Source: an uncultured Winogradskyella sp.
Lineage (GTDB): Bacteria; Bacteroidota; Bacteroidia; Flavobacteriales; Flavobacteriaceae
Direction: 5' to 3'
DNA length: 64,000 nt
Assembly (NCBI RefSeq): GCF_947498005.1
Contig: NZ_CANMIW010000006.1
Location: 248,001-312,000 of the forward strand
This document shows positions 1 to 9,157 of the stretch, one piece after another. The notes under the pieces are model-generated. The model saw only the letters and a list, made by a program, of their open reading frames with translations, ran no database searches and was not told the DNA's origin. A program made the translations under genes and the position numbers. Numbering within the stretch: the stretch's first letter is position 1; every line of letters begins with the position of its first letter.

Positions 1-1
1 A

Positions 2-997
2 ATCTTGCTCTTCATTACTGCAAATCATTCTTTTGCGCAAATCTCTGATTTTAATCACATAGATTTTAAAAAAGCAGATAGCATAGCTTTGTCTTACACT
101 AATGAAGGGCTTTATAATTTACCAAAATTAGCTTTTCAATTGACAAACGATTTAGATACAGATGCGGAAAAATTCAGATCTATTTATTTTTGGGTTTGTC
201 ATAATATTTCTAATAATTATAGTCTATATCTAAGAAATAAACACCAACGTCATCGTCTTAAAAATGATAGCATAAAGCTTAAAAACTGGAATGATAACTT
301 CAAAAAAAAGCTTTTCAAAAAATTACTAAAACATAATACAACAATTTGCACAGGTTACGCTTATTTAGTGCGAGAACTCGCCAATCTTGCCAATATAAAA
401 TGCAACATTATTCAAGGATATGGTAGAGTAAGCACAACAAATATTGAAACATTAGACTTACCTAATCATTCTTGGAATGCGGTAAAACTAAATGATAAAT
501 GGTATTTATGCGATCCTACTTGGGCTAGTGGTATTCCTAATCCCAAGACAAATAGTTTTAGCTTTCAATATAACAATGGTTTCTTTTTAGCTGAACCAAA
601 ACTGTTTGCAGTAAATCATTTTCCGGTTGATGAAAAATGGTCGCTTATAGAAGATAATGCAGCTACCTTTAAAGAATTTTTAGCTGCACCTATTATTTAT
701 GGCAAAGCTTATGAAAGATTAGATAATCATATCCTTCCTAAAGAAATGCATCAAACTATTAAACGCTTTGAAAATGTAAGGTTTGAATATCAACTAAAAA
801 AACAGATTCAACCAAAGGCTGTTGTATTTAAAATTGATAATGGCACAAGTATTGAAAAAATCGAACCTATGAATATTTCCGTTCAAAATTCAACCTTAAA
901 AATAGAACACCAATTCACAAAAAAGGGCTTTTATGATGTTCACTTATATCTAGAAGACCATTTAATTGCAACGTATACTTTTAAAATAAAAAGCTGA
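2..997 (+). CDS. Secreted transglutaminase-like protein (5' partial)
   Basis: The frame is already open at the first bases and begins inside a hydrophobic stretch ending in SFAQ, the usual end of a Bacteroidota Sec signal peptide. The true start is therefore just outside the window. The protein has the transglutaminase-like Cys-His-Asp triad: Cys in TTICTGYAYLVREL (about residue 115 of the visible part), His in NHSWNAV (about 154) and Asp in CDPTWASG (about 169). In bacterial members of this fold the triad usually acts as a cysteine protease or amidase rather than a cross-linker. The last third looks like a beta-rich domain with no assigned function. It converges on the pseudouridine synthase with a 3-bp gap. 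The substrate cannot be told from the sequence. Confidence 0.8.
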   Translation: MLLFITANHSFAQISDFNHIDFKKADSIALSYTNEGLYNLPKLAFQLTNDLDTDAEKFRSIYFWVCHNISNNYSLYLRNKHQRHRLKNDSIKLKNWNDNFKKKLFKKLLKHNTTICTGYAYLVRELANLANIKCNIIQGYGRVSTTNIETLDLPNHSWNAVKLNDKWYLCDPTWASGIPNPKTNSFSFQYNNGFFLAEPKLFAVNHFPVDEKWSLIEDNAATFKEFLAAPIIYGKAYERLDNHILPKEMHQTIKRFENVRFEYQLKKQIQPKAVVFKIDNGTSIEKIEPMNISVQNSTLKIEHQFTKKGFYDVHLYLEDHLIATYTFKIKS

Positions 998-1000
998 ATA

Positions 1001-1843
1001 TTAAAGCATTTTTAAAGTATTCACTTCTTGCTCAGTTAAATGTTTCCAGTGACCACGAGGAATATCTTTTTTGGTTAAGTGACCAATTGCTACACAATCA
1101 ATTTTTACGAGGTCGTAATTAAAATGATCAAAAATAGTACGAAGAATAGTGTTACCAGTATTTTTGATCTTTATACCTACTTGGTTTTTAGATTCGCCTT
1201 GTATATAACTAATCTCTTCTACTGCAACGAGTTTCCCTTCAACTTTAAATCCTTCTTGTATCTTTTTTAAGTCTTCAAATTTTAAGTTCTTATCTAACTC
1301 AACTTGAAACAATCGTGCTACACCATTTTTGGAGTTGGTAAATTTTTGTACCACTTTATCATCGTTGGTAAACAGCAATAACCCTAAAGAATTTCTACCT
1401 AACCGACCTATTGGCTTTATATTTGCACTAGTTGCATTTGCAACCAAATCCATTACAGTTCTTCCTTTTCCTTCTGCTGTTGTTGTCGCAAATCCTTTTG
1501 GCTTATTTAATAACACATACACTTTTGCTTCTGGTGTAATACGTTGTCCATCAAACTTAACCTCATCAGAACGCTTAACCTTATAACCCATTTCAGTGAC
1601 AATTTTACCATTAACAGTCACTAAACCAATAGCAATATTTTCATCTGCTTCTCTACGAGAACACATACCAGAATTAGCTATGTACTTATTCAGACGGATT
1701 TCATCTGAATTAGATGCTTGCTTCGCAGGTTTCGGTTTCTTTTTAAAAGGAGCATTTCCTCTAGTAAAACTTTTGTTTTTACTATTAGCATTTCCTCTTC
1801 CTGAAGTTTTCCCTTTTCCCTTGCTATCTTGATTTCTGCTCAT
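1001..1843 (-). CDS. RsuA/RluB-family pseudouridine synthase paralogue, probably catalytically impaired
   Basis: The protein has 280 residues. Residues 1-45 are a Lys/Arg/Gly/Ser-rich basic tail. An S4 RNA-binding domain follows (EIRLNKYIANSGMCSRREAD...VNGKIV), then the synthase core (VYVLLNKPKGF, GLLLFTND, PRGHWKHLTEQEV). The family normally has GRLD in the active site, and this Asp is the nucleophile needed by all pseudouridine synthases. Here residue 149 is Gly (IGRLGRNSLG), encoded by GGT at 1397-1399. The conserved basic motif NR.VRR near residue 230 is also changed (GNTILRTIF). The fold and RNA-binding parts remain, so it may bind rRNA without modifying it. It starts at an ATG with only 41 bp to the nitrilase stop. 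Confidence 0.85.
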   Translation of the reverse strand: MSRNQDSKGKGKTSGRGNANSKNKSFTRGNAPFKKKPKPAKQASNSDEIRLNKYIANSGMCSRREADENIAIGLVTVNGKIVTEMGYKVKRSDEVKFDGQRITPEAKVYVLLNKPKGFATTTAEGKGRTVMDLVANATSANIKPIGRLGRNSLGLLLFTNDDKVVQKFTNSKNGVARLFQVELDKNLKFEDLKKIQEGFKVEGKLVAVEEISYIQGESKNQVGIKIKNTGNTILRTIFDHFNYDLVKIDCVAIGHLTKKDIPRGHWKHLTEQEVNTLKML

Positions 1844-1884
1844 GTTGTAATTTTTCGCAAAGGTATAACAATAGTTGATATTAA

Positions 1885-2832
1885 CTACTTAATTTCTACA
1901 GTTGTTTGTCGTTCAGTGTTTACGGTTAGTTTAGTAATATCTGGTCGAGAATAATGACCAACCGGATCAAAATTTTGACGTTCTTCTAAAACACGATTAA
2001 AATCTATAGTTTGAATAATTAAACCTTCTTTGTGTAAAACTGGTTCTATAATCCATTCGCCATCTGGTCCTGCAATGCAACTTCCTCCATTCGCTAAATT
2101 TTCTGGTGCATTTTTTAGTATGGCATCTAAGTGTGGTGTGTTTTCAGGAAAATCTGTTTTTGACATTAAACTCGATACCGAAACCACAAAAGAGCGTGAT
2201 TCTTTAGCAATAAAACGCGTAATCTCTTTTGTATTATGATCACTACCTGGCCAAACTGCAATATGTAAATTTTCTCCTTGGCCATATAATGCAGTCCTTG
2301 GCAACGGCATCCAATTTTCCCAACAATTAAGTCCGCCAACGGTAAAATCTTTGAGAGCATGCACTTTTAAACCATTACCATCACCTGGTGCCCAAGTTAA
2401 ACGTTCGTCATAAGTTGGTTGTAATTTTCTATGTACAGACTTGATATCACCTATTTCATTTATATAAACTAAAGAGGCATAAATACTATGACCACCACGA
2501 TCTATAGGTCGTTCTATTATACCCAAATAAATTGCTATTTTATTAGATTTAGCAAGGTTACAAACCGCATCTAATTCTCCTTTTTCTATGCTAATAGCGT
2601 TTTTAACGTAATGTGCATGTAATTCTTTGTTTACTTTTTTATCCCACTCTGCACCACCTGTTAACGCTAACCAAAATGGATAACCTGGTAATAACGCTTC
2701 TCCAAAAACAATTAATTCACAATTTTCTTTTGAAGCTTCAACTATTGAACTTTCAATTTTGCGTAATGTAGCTTCTTTGTCTAACCAAACAGGCGCTATT
2801 TGAGCCATTGCAATTTTTAAAGTATGATTCAT
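1885..2832 (-). CDS. Nitrilase-family carbon-nitrogen hydrolase
   Basis: A 315-residue cytoplasmic protein of the nitrilase superfamily. The Glu-Lys-Cys triad is visible: Glu about 44 (VFGEALLPGYP), Lys about 136 (HRKLQPT) and Cys about 169 (GLNCWENWMP). The CWEN(W/M)xP form, the GYPFW segment and the YDERLTW segment are typical of true nitrilases (nitrile to acid plus ammonia) rather than ureidopropionase or NAD-synthetase amidases. There is no signal peptide. The stop of the upstream prenyltransferase is directly adjacent to this start, so the two are probably co-transcribed. The natural substrate cannot be assigned. Confidence 0.85.
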   Translation of the reverse strand: MNHTLKIAMAQIAPVWLDKEATLRKIESSIVEASKENCELIVFGEALLPGYPFWLALTGGAEWDKKVNKELHAHYVKNAISIEKGELDAVCNLAKSNKIAIYLGIIERPIDRGGHSIYASLVYINEIGDIKSVHRKLQPTYDERLTWAPGDGNGLKVHALKDFTVGGLNCWENWMPLPRTALYGQGENLHIAVWPGSDHNTKEITRFIAKESRSFVVSVSSLMSKTDFPENTPHLDAILKNAPENLANGGSCIAGPDGEWIIEPVLHKEGLIIQTIDFNRVLEERQNFDPVGHYSRPDITKLTVNTERQTTVEIK

Positions 2833-3735
2833 TTATAAACGGTTTAAAACAACTGAAACATCAATTAACAAAATAGATAAAACACCAGCTACGATAATAA
2901 ATTTTAAGATATTATGAAGTATAAGGTAATGAGTCTTCTTATTTGATTTTAGTAAAATTATGAGATAAATAAGCAATAGTATGATACTAAGATAAAAGTA
3001 ATAATACATATGACCTATCTTAAAAAATAGTATTAATAAGATCGCAGAAATTATTGTAGAAACGCCAACTACGGTTAACATGAGTTTAGACACTTTTTCT
3101 CCGTATACCACTGGAACCGTTCTATAGTTTAGAGCCAAATCACCTTTTATATTTTCTAAATCTTTAGTGAGTTCTCTCATAGAAATGAGCAAAAACAAAA
3201 AGATACCATGCGCAAAAACTACTTTTTCAAAATTTTGATAATATATAAAAATAACGAAGAATGGCGTAACCGTTAATATAGCAGAAACCATATTCCCTAT
3301 AATAGGTTGCTTTTTTAAGCGATGTGAATAAAACCAAATTGCAAAAATATAGAACGCAAAAAATAATACGGCTTTAAACGACACGTAGCTTGCAAAAACA
3401 ACAGCTAAAAAGTTAAGTGTAAAATAAAAAGATAGCTTGGTATTTTGACTTACCAATCGATCTAACATTGTTTTTCTAGGTTTGTTAATTAAATCCTTCT
3501 CCGAATCGTAGAAATTATTAATAATATAACCTGAAGCAATAGTAGCCGTTGATGCTAATACAAGCATAAGCAAACTAACATCTAATAAAACAGATTTTAA
3601 GGGTTTGTGATGTGCAAAAATATAAACCGAAGCCAGATATTGAGCAACAACAATAACAAGAATATTATAGCCTCTTACTACAGAAAACAAACTAAAAAAT
3701 TTAAGAAGAATGTGTTTCTGCCGTCTTGATAACAT
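2833..3735 (-). CDS. UbiA-family prenyltransferase (geranylgeranylglyceryl-phosphate geranylgeranyltransferase-like)
   Basis: A 300-residue polytopic membrane protein with about eight or nine hydrophobic helices. The first Asp-rich motif of UbiA enzymes is NNFYDSEKDLINKP around residue 78 and the second is KDLENIKGD around residue 190. Together these bind the Mg-diphosphate of the prenyl donor. In flavobacteria this gene next to mevalonate kinase and diphosphomevalonate decarboxylase is commonly annotated as a (di)geranylgeranylglyceryl phosphate synthase, a step of archaeal-type ether lipid synthesis. The acceptor cannot be proven from the sequence. A quinone or a heme-type acceptor is less likely given the neighbours. 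Spacing to the nitrilase is zero, and to mevalonate kinase it is 49 bp. Confidence 0.8.
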   Translation of the reverse strand: MLSRRQKHILLKFFSLFSVVRGYNILVIVVAQYLASVYIFAHHKPLKSVLLDVSLLMLVLASTATIASGYIINNFYDSEKDLINKPRKTMLDRLVSQNTKLSFYFTLNFLAVVFASYVSFKAVLFFAFYIFAIWFYSHRLKKQPIIGNMVSAILTVTPFFVIFIYYQNFEKVVFAHGIFLFLLISMRELTKDLENIKGDLALNYRTVPVVYGEKVSKLMLTVVGVSTIISAILLILFFKIGHMYYYFYLSIILLLIYLIILLKSNKKTHYLILHNILKFIIVAGVLSILLIDVSVVLNRL

Positions 3736-3784
3736 GGCTTATATATTGGTAAACTGCTAAACTAAATTCAAAAAAGGACCTTGA

Positions 3785-4714
3785 TTAAAAATTATAAACT
3801 ACTTCTAGCTTTTGTCCTTTTAAAGCTTCTTTTGCTTTTTCAATATTCTCTGTAAAGCCTAAGATATAGCCTCCACCACCAGAACCACAAAGTTTTAAAT
3901 AATAGTCGTTGGTTTCAATTCCCTTTTTCCAAAGTTCATGAAATTGTGAAGGAATCATTGGTTTGAAGTTATTTAATACAACTTTAGATAGTTGTTTAGT
4001 ATTATGAAATAATGACTTTATATCACCTTTTAAGAAATCATCTACACAAGCATCTGTGTGCTTTATAAATTGGTCTTTAAGCATACTACGGAAACCTTCA
4101 TTCTTCATGTTTTCCATAAAAATACTTACCATTGGCGCAGTTTCACCAACAATACCACTATCTAATAAAAATACGGCACCTTTACCATCGGTTTGTTGCG
4201 ATGGAATACCTGTAGCTTCTATATTATCTTTAGAATTAATTAAGATTGGAAGGCTTAAATAACTATTTAAAGGATCTAATCCAGACGATTTTCCGTGGAA
4301 AAAAGATTCCATTTCAGAAAAAATCATTTTTAATTTTAGCAATTTTTCTCGAGTAAGATTTTCTAAAACTGTAATCTTATCTGACGCATATTTATCATAA
4401 ATCGCAGCCACTAGTGCACCGCTACTACCTACACCATAACCTTGTGGAATGGAAGAATCAAAATACATACCTTTATTTACATCACTCTGCAAAGTAGTAA
4501 TATCAAAAGACACTAATTCTTTATCTAAATCCTTTAAATATGCAACATAGCGCACTAAACTCTCATTAGATTTCACAGCTTCCTCAGTAGGATTTTTATC
4601 TACCTTAAGTGCTCCATTATAGAAATTATAAGGTATTGATAAGCCTTTAGAATCTTTTATAATTCCATATTCTCCGAATAATAGAATTTTTGAATAAAAT
4701 AGTGGTCCTTTCAT
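3785..4714 (-). CDS. Mevalonate kinase-like GHMP kinase
   Basis: A 309-residue GHMP-family kinase. The N-terminal SKILLFGEYGII strand carries the typical [K]xxLFGEY motif. The phosphate-binding loop PQGYGVGSSGALVA lies around residue 95, HGKSSGLDPLNS around 150 supplies the catalytic Asp, and the C-terminal GSGGGGYILGF motif closes the ATP site around residue 283. Mevalonate kinase is the best fit because the next gene downstream is diphosphomevalonate decarboxylase, making two steps of the mevalonate route to isopentenyl diphosphate. The protein is cytoplasmic. It sits in a minus-strand cluster with short gaps on both sides. Confidence 0.85.
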   Translation of the reverse strand: MKGPLFYSKILLFGEYGIIKDSKGLSIPYNFYNGALKVDKNPTEEAVKSNESLVRYVAYLKDLDKELVSFDITTLQSDVNKGMYFDSSIPQGYGVGSSGALVAAIYDKYASDKITVLENLTREKLLKLKMIFSEMESFFHGKSSGLDPLNSYLSLPILINSKDNIEATGIPSQQTDGKGAVFLLDSGIVGETAPMVSIFMENMKNEGFRSMLKDQFIKHTDACVDDFLKGDIKSLFHNTKQLSKVVLNNFKPMIPSQFHELWKKGIETNDYYLKLCGSGGGGYILGFTENIEKAKEALKGQKLEVVYNF

Positions 4715-4748
4715 GATTTGAGAGCAATTACTTTAACAAATATACGTA

Positions 4749-5849
4749 TTATAATTGTATTTGGTTTGCGCCTTGTCCGATTTGGTCACAAATGTATTGA
4801 CCGTTTTGGCAATAGCTAACCAATTCATTCTTAATAAATTCTAGCACATTTTCCTTTTCATTTTCAGGATAAAGCACATGAACATTTGCACCAGCATCTA
4901 GCGTAAAACAAACTTTAGATTCTGTTTTTTCTCTGTAAGCCCAAATTTTATTTATTACTTCTAAAGTATTAGGTTTCATTAAAATAAAATAAGGCATGCT
5001 TGTCATCATCATAGCATGCAATGTAAGTGCTTCACTTTCTACAATTTTAATAAACTCATTTAAATCACCTGAAGCCAAAATGGTTTTCAATTTCGCCAAA
5101 TTATCATGCGCTTGGGCAAAACGCTCTTTTGCAAAAGGATGACCATACATTAACTGATGACCAACTGTGCTACTCACTTGTTTTTCACCTTTATCTACCA
5201 GTAAAATAGCATCTTGATAATTACTAAAATTGGAATGTACATCACCTTCAAACTTTACACCATATAAATCTGAACTTTGAGTAAAAGTTTCATTTTCTCC
5301 CCAAACTACAATTTCTCCTTCAATACTGCGGCATGCGCTACCTGATCCTAATCTAGCCAAAAATGAGGCTTTTTGGTTGAAATAAGATTTGTTATCTATT
5401 TTAGAATTGCCATCATCAGTTTTTAGCTCTTTTTCAATACTCATTAAACACAACGCAATTGCGCTCATGCCAGAAGCGGAAGAAGCAATACCTGAACTGT
5501 GTGGAAATGTATTTGTGGTTTCAATCTTGAAGTGATACTCCTTTAAAAAAGGCATATAGACTTCAATACGCTCAAAAAATGTTTTAATTTTAGGCTTGAA
5601 GGCTTCATTCTTCTCTCCTTCAAAATAAACATCAAAACTAAAACCGTCTTCGTTCTTTTTAGAATACGTTATTTCGGTTATGGTTTTACAATCCGAAAGT
5701 GTAAAGCTAATCGAAGGGTTTTCTGGAATTTGATGCTTCTTTTTTCCCCAATATTTAACCAAAGCGATATTACTTGGAGAAGCCCATTTTACGGAACCGT
5801 TTTCTATTTTAGAATTATAAGTTTTAAGAATAAAGTCTTGTTCAGTCAT
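4749..5849 (-). CDS. mvaD: Diphosphomevalonate decarboxylase
   Basis: A 366-residue GHMP-superfamily enzyme that converts mevalonate diphosphate, with ATP, to isopentenyl diphosphate. Family signatures are SNIALVKYWGKK near the N-terminus, SISFTLSD, the loop SSGIASSASGMSA around residue 125 and GSGSACRSI around 170. TLDAGANVHVLY lies near the C-terminus, where the canonical enzyme has FDAGPNA, so this stretch is diverged. It lies 34 bp from the mevalonate kinase gene in the same direction and 6 bp from the DUF1697 gene. The cluster is the isoprenoid supply for the adjacent prenyltransferase and for general quinone and carrier-lipid needs. Confidence 0.92.
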   Translation of the reverse strand: MTEQDFILKTYNSKIENGSVKWASPSNIALVKYWGKKKHQIPENPSISFTLSDCKTITEITYSKKNEDGFSFDVYFEGEKNEAFKPKIKTFFERIEVYMPFLKEYHFKIETTNTFPHSSGIASSASGMSAIALCLMSIEKELKTDDGNSKIDNKSYFNQKASFLARLGSGSACRSIEGEIVVWGENETFTQSSDLYGVKFEGDVHSNFSNYQDAILLVDKGEKQVSSTVGHQLMYGHPFAKERFAQAHDNLAKLKTILASGDLNEFIKIVESEALTLHAMMMTSMPYFILMKPNTLEVINKIWAYREKTESKVCFTLDAGANVHVLYPENEKENVLEFIKNELVSYCQNGQYICDQIGQGANQIQL

Positions 5850-5855
5850 TGCTTA

Positions 5856-6389
5856 CTATATATCCGACAAAGATAAGAGTTTTAGCATTGTTTTATAATT
5901 TCTTGCTGTTGCAATGACATTTAATTTTTTCTCAAAATAATTTAAATTGAATTTTGAACGACCATAGCCGTTAGCACAAAACAAATAAATACAATCATTG
6001 AATATCACATACTCGTCATTTGGGTATGTTTTTTCTGAAGCATTTTCCACCACAAGAGCCTCTGGAATTTCGTTAAGTATTACAAAATAACTATCTGTCT
6101 TCTTCGAATCTAAAAATGGACAATTATTATAGATTAATAAAAGTTCTGCTCTAGTTTTTATTATTACTAGAACTTGAAAATCAAAATGTTTTAAAATGAC
6201 TTTTTGAATTGTGTCTTCTAAAATATTACTGCTTCTTTCTAAAGATTGAAAAATAACGTTACCACTTTGTATATATGTCTTTACGTTTTGCAGGCCAGAA
6301 TTCGTTAATAATTCTCTTAACTCTGCCATTGGCACTTTTTTGTGTCCACCAACATTAATTCCTCTTAACAGTGCGATATAAGTATGCAT
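5856..6389 (-). CDS. DUF1697 family protein
   Basis: A 177-residue cytoplasmic protein with the DUF1697 start MHTYIALLRGINVGGHKKV and the conserved TYIQSGNVIFQS segment around residue 38. The family is widespread and small, and no biochemical role is established that I can name. The C-terminal ATARNYKTMLKL matches the usual family ending (normally TxRNWxTxxKL), so the gene looks complete. Its start shares one base with the stop of the upstream flavoprotein gene (position 6389), so translation of the two is probably coupled. Confidence 0.85.
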   Translation of the reverse strand: MHTYIALLRGINVGGHKKVPMAELRELLTNSGLQNVKTYIQSGNVIFQSLERSSNILEDTIQKVILKHFDFQVLVIIKTRAELLLIYNNCPFLDSKKTDSYFVILNEIPEALVVENASEKTYPNDEYVIFNDCIYLFCANGYGRSKFNLNYFEKKLNVIATARNYKTMLKLLSLSDI

Positions 6390-7603
6390 TATTTGTTAAT
6401 AGATTGTGACACAATATAAGCGCCTGTCCATGCATTCTGAAAATTAAAACCACCTGTTACCGCATCTACATTTATTACTTCACCTGCAAAATAAAGATTA
6501 GGAATTCGTTTACTCTCAAAGGTTTTAAAATTAACATCTTTTAAATCTACACCTCCAGCTGTTACAAATTCTTCTTTAAATGTGCTTTTTCCTGTCACTT
6601 CAAAAATTGCTTTGGTTAATTGTGATGCTAAATTTTCTAATTGCTGTTTATTAATATCTGCCCAACGTTCGTTTTCACTAATATTAGAGGCTAAAACCAA
6701 TTGTTTCCAAAGTCGCTTTGGTATATTGAATTGCGTATAATTGATTAATGTTTTCTTAGCAAATTCTTGTTTGTAATTTTTAAGCTCAGTTAAACAACTA
6801 TCAAAATCTAAACTGATAAAATTCACTTCAATCTTAAAATTATAATTTCGTTTTGCTAATTCCACTGCACCAAAAGCAGACAATTTTAAAATAGCTGGCG
6901 CACTCATACCAACATGCGTAATGAGCAATGGTCCATTAGATTCTAAATCGGTTCCTACGACTTTTATTTCAGTGTTTTTGGCAACAACACCAGGAATATC
7001 TTTGATACGTTTATCCTTAATATCAAATGTAAATAGTGATGGCACTGGTTGAATAATTGTATGTCCTAAATCTGCTAGTAGATTCCATATTTTAGGATTA
7101 CTTCCTGTGGCAATGACGAGTTTATTACAATCTATTGCGTTATGATTTGTTTCAATAGAAAAATTGGTTTCATTGGCTTTTATCGCTTTCACTGAATAAT
7201 TATAAAGCACCTCAACGTTATGTTTTTGTGCTTCAGAAAGGAAACAATCTATAATCGTTTGAGATGAATTTGAAACCGGAAACATTCTACCATCTTCTTC
7301 AATTTTTAATTCTACACCTCGTTCTTCAAACCAAGCGATAGTATCACCAGTCATAAAACTATGAAAAGGTCCTAAAAGTTCTTTTTCTCCTCTTGGATAA
7401 TTGCGTACCAATTCTGATGGAGTAAATTCCGCATGTGTTACATTACAGCGACCTCCTCCAGAGATTTTTACTTTTTGTAAACCTTCCTTTCCACGTTCTA
7501 AAATTGCAACGGATAGTTCTGGGTGTTGCTGCGCAATATTAATAGCGGCGAAAAAGCCTGCTGCTCCTCCTCCTATGATAATTATGTCTCTATGTGAATT
7601 CAA
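6389..7603 (-). CDS. HI0933/BaiN-type FAD-dependent oxidoreductase
   Basis: A 404-residue flavoprotein. The N-terminal dinucleotide-binding motif is DIIIIGGGAAGFFAAI, followed by SGGGRCNVTH around residue 50 and the C-terminal FAD motif GGFNFQNAWTGAYIVS. The family (BaiN/RdsA-like NAD(P)/FAD oxidoreductases) is common, and substrates are known only for a few members. The start is TTG at 7603-7601. The frame is closed by a TAA four codons upstream and no ATG precedes the FAD motif, so the non-ATG start is forced by the sequence. It overlaps the DUF1697 gene by one base and is the first gene of the minus-strand cluster that runs to position 1001. Confidence 0.88.
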   Translation of the reverse strand: MNSHRDIIIIGGGAAGFFAAINIAQQHPELSVAILERGKEGLQKVKISGGGRCNVTHAEFTPSELVRNYPRGEKELLGPFHSFMTGDTIAWFEERGVELKIEEDGRMFPVSNSSQTIIDCFLSEAQKHNVEVLYNYSVKAIKANETNFSIETNHNAIDCNKLVIATGSNPKIWNLLADLGHTIIQPVPSLFTFDIKDKRIKDIPGVVAKNTEIKVVGTDLESNGPLLITHVGMSAPAILKLSAFGAVELAKRNYNFKIEVNFISLDFDSCLTELKNYKQEFAKKTLINYTQFNIPKRLWKQLVLASNISENERWADINKQQLENLASQLTKAIFEVTGKSTFKEEFVTAGGVDLKDVNFKTFESKRIPNLYFAGEVINVDAVTGGFNFQNAWTGAYIVSQSINK

Positions 7604-7853
7604 ATAGCAATTTTAAGAAGTTGTGAGTTAATAATCTTTTCATTTTAAATGAGGAAAATTACCTTAATTAAAAACATAAAATTACGATGATATACATCAA
7701 GAGACTAATATTTCCTTTACTAATTATAGCAATATATAAGTCGCCTCTTTAACTATCTTCTCTATGGAGCTCCATAAACTACAGCTTAACTATTGATACT
7801 GATGATGGAAAACTCTTCTTTGACATAAACATGATAAACAATGGAGAAAAAAG

Positions 7854-9152
7854 TTAGAATAAATTTTTCTTAATAGCTTCAAATTGTTGCGTAACATGCT
7901 CTAAATCTGAAGTATTTTTAAGACTCCGAGAAGCATCTTCATATAAATTATTGGTTTCTTTCCTTAAGAGTTCTTTATAATATTCTACAACCGAATTTTG
8001 ACTACTTAGTAACAACTTAATCATTAATAATAGCTTTTGTACAATTATAACATCACCCTTTCCATATGTTCTAAAGGCGACCATGACATTGTAAAGTAAA
8101 TCTTCAAAATTTATTGTGTTTATTAATATTAGTGGTTTTTCATCGTCATCTAAACAATAAGCACAATCCTTCTTTTTTAATCGAATAAGAAATAATTCTG
8201 TAATATAATCTATGGCGTTTAAAGCAGTACCTGGATCATTTATACCTGGTGACATTGCCTTTACTGCAATTTCTGTAAGCTGTTTAAATGCTAACACATA
8301 ATTATCTGCAACACGCTCACCTTTTGAATAAAGAAAGTTAGATAATATGTCGTCTTTCTGAGTGTCACTGATATCATTATTATACTTTAAAATTGGCATT
8401 TCACTTAGTACATATGTACCTTTAGCTGGAATGATTTCGAATTGCAAATTATGTTCTTTTGCAATTTGAGCCATTGCATTTATGGATATGTTCTGAAGAT
8501 AACCAGACTTTTTTGACCTTAAAGTATTCCAATTCTCTGAATCAGGAAATTCTATCACACTTTCACTTTGACTATCAATTAAATCTACCAATCTATTTTT
8601 AGCCGTAGTAAAAATTCTGCTCATTATATTATTTACCTGAATTTCTTGAGAAATAGAATGTATAAAATATATGAAAGCGCCTAAACATACTGTCATGAAA
8701 AAAATAGAAATTAGAACCGAAAAACCAGGCAACTGATACTCCTGTCTTACAGGCTCTATACCTACTAACGTAAAAATGCAGTATAATAATGAAGCATTAT
8801 AAATACCTAAGATAATTTGATGTCGCCTATTAGATATTAAACCTGGCAAAACTCTAGGAGAAAAGTTGCTTGATGCTCGATTTAACAAAATCATTACCAT
8901 AGAGAAACTAAATACCATGATTGAGATTAGCCCAGCAACAAAGGTTGTTAATAAGCTACGTGCAATATCTGTATCATTAACAACTAAAATAGGCGCGTGT
9001 TTAGAAAGCATCTTTGATATGCCATGACTTTCTAAATAAAACATAAAAAATGCAAAAACAATACCTGCTATACTTATAATCGTGGGATAGAATGCAATTT
9101 TAGCTTCAAGTTGATATATAAACTTAAATGATTTGCGTAGAAAACTTATCAT
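7854..9152 (-). CDS. DUF2254 family membrane protein
   Basis: A 432-residue integral membrane protein. Four hydrophobic segments lie in the first 175 residues (around 23-43, 68-92, 115-132 and 143-165), followed by a soluble C-terminal part. The motif SFSMVMILLNRASSNFSPRVLPGL and the later KAMSPGINDPGTALNAIDY are hallmarks of DUF2254. The role is unknown. It follows the metallophosphoesterase/beta-barrel gene by 5 bp on the same strand, so the two probably form one transcript. That hints at an envelope function but does not show it. Confidence 0.85.
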   Translation of the reverse strand: MISFLRKSFKFIYQLEAKIAFYPTIISIAGIVFAFFMFYLESHGISKMLSKHAPILVVNDTDIARSLLTTFVAGLISIMVFSFSMVMILLNRASSNFSPRVLPGLISNRRHQIILGIYNASLLYCIFTLVGIEPVRQEYQLPGFSVLISIFFMTVCLGAFIYFIHSISQEIQVNNIMSRIFTTAKNRLVDLIDSQSESVIEFPDSENWNTLRSKKSGYLQNISINAMAQIAKEHNLQFEIIPAKGTYVLSEMPILKYNNDISDTQKDDILSNFLYSKGERVADNYVLAFKQLTEIAVKAMSPGINDPGTALNAIDYITELFLIRLKKKDCAYCLDDDEKPLILINTINFEDLLYNVMVAFRTYGKGDVIIVQKLLLMIKLLLSSQNSVVEYYKELLRKETNNLYEDASRSLKNTSDLEHVTQQFEAIKKNLF

Positions 9153-9157
9153 AAATT

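Noticed and set aside
7604..7853. Intergenic gap as a structured RNA
   Set aside because: No convincing stems or terminator. The only structure is the interrupted 56-codon frame, which is reported separately.
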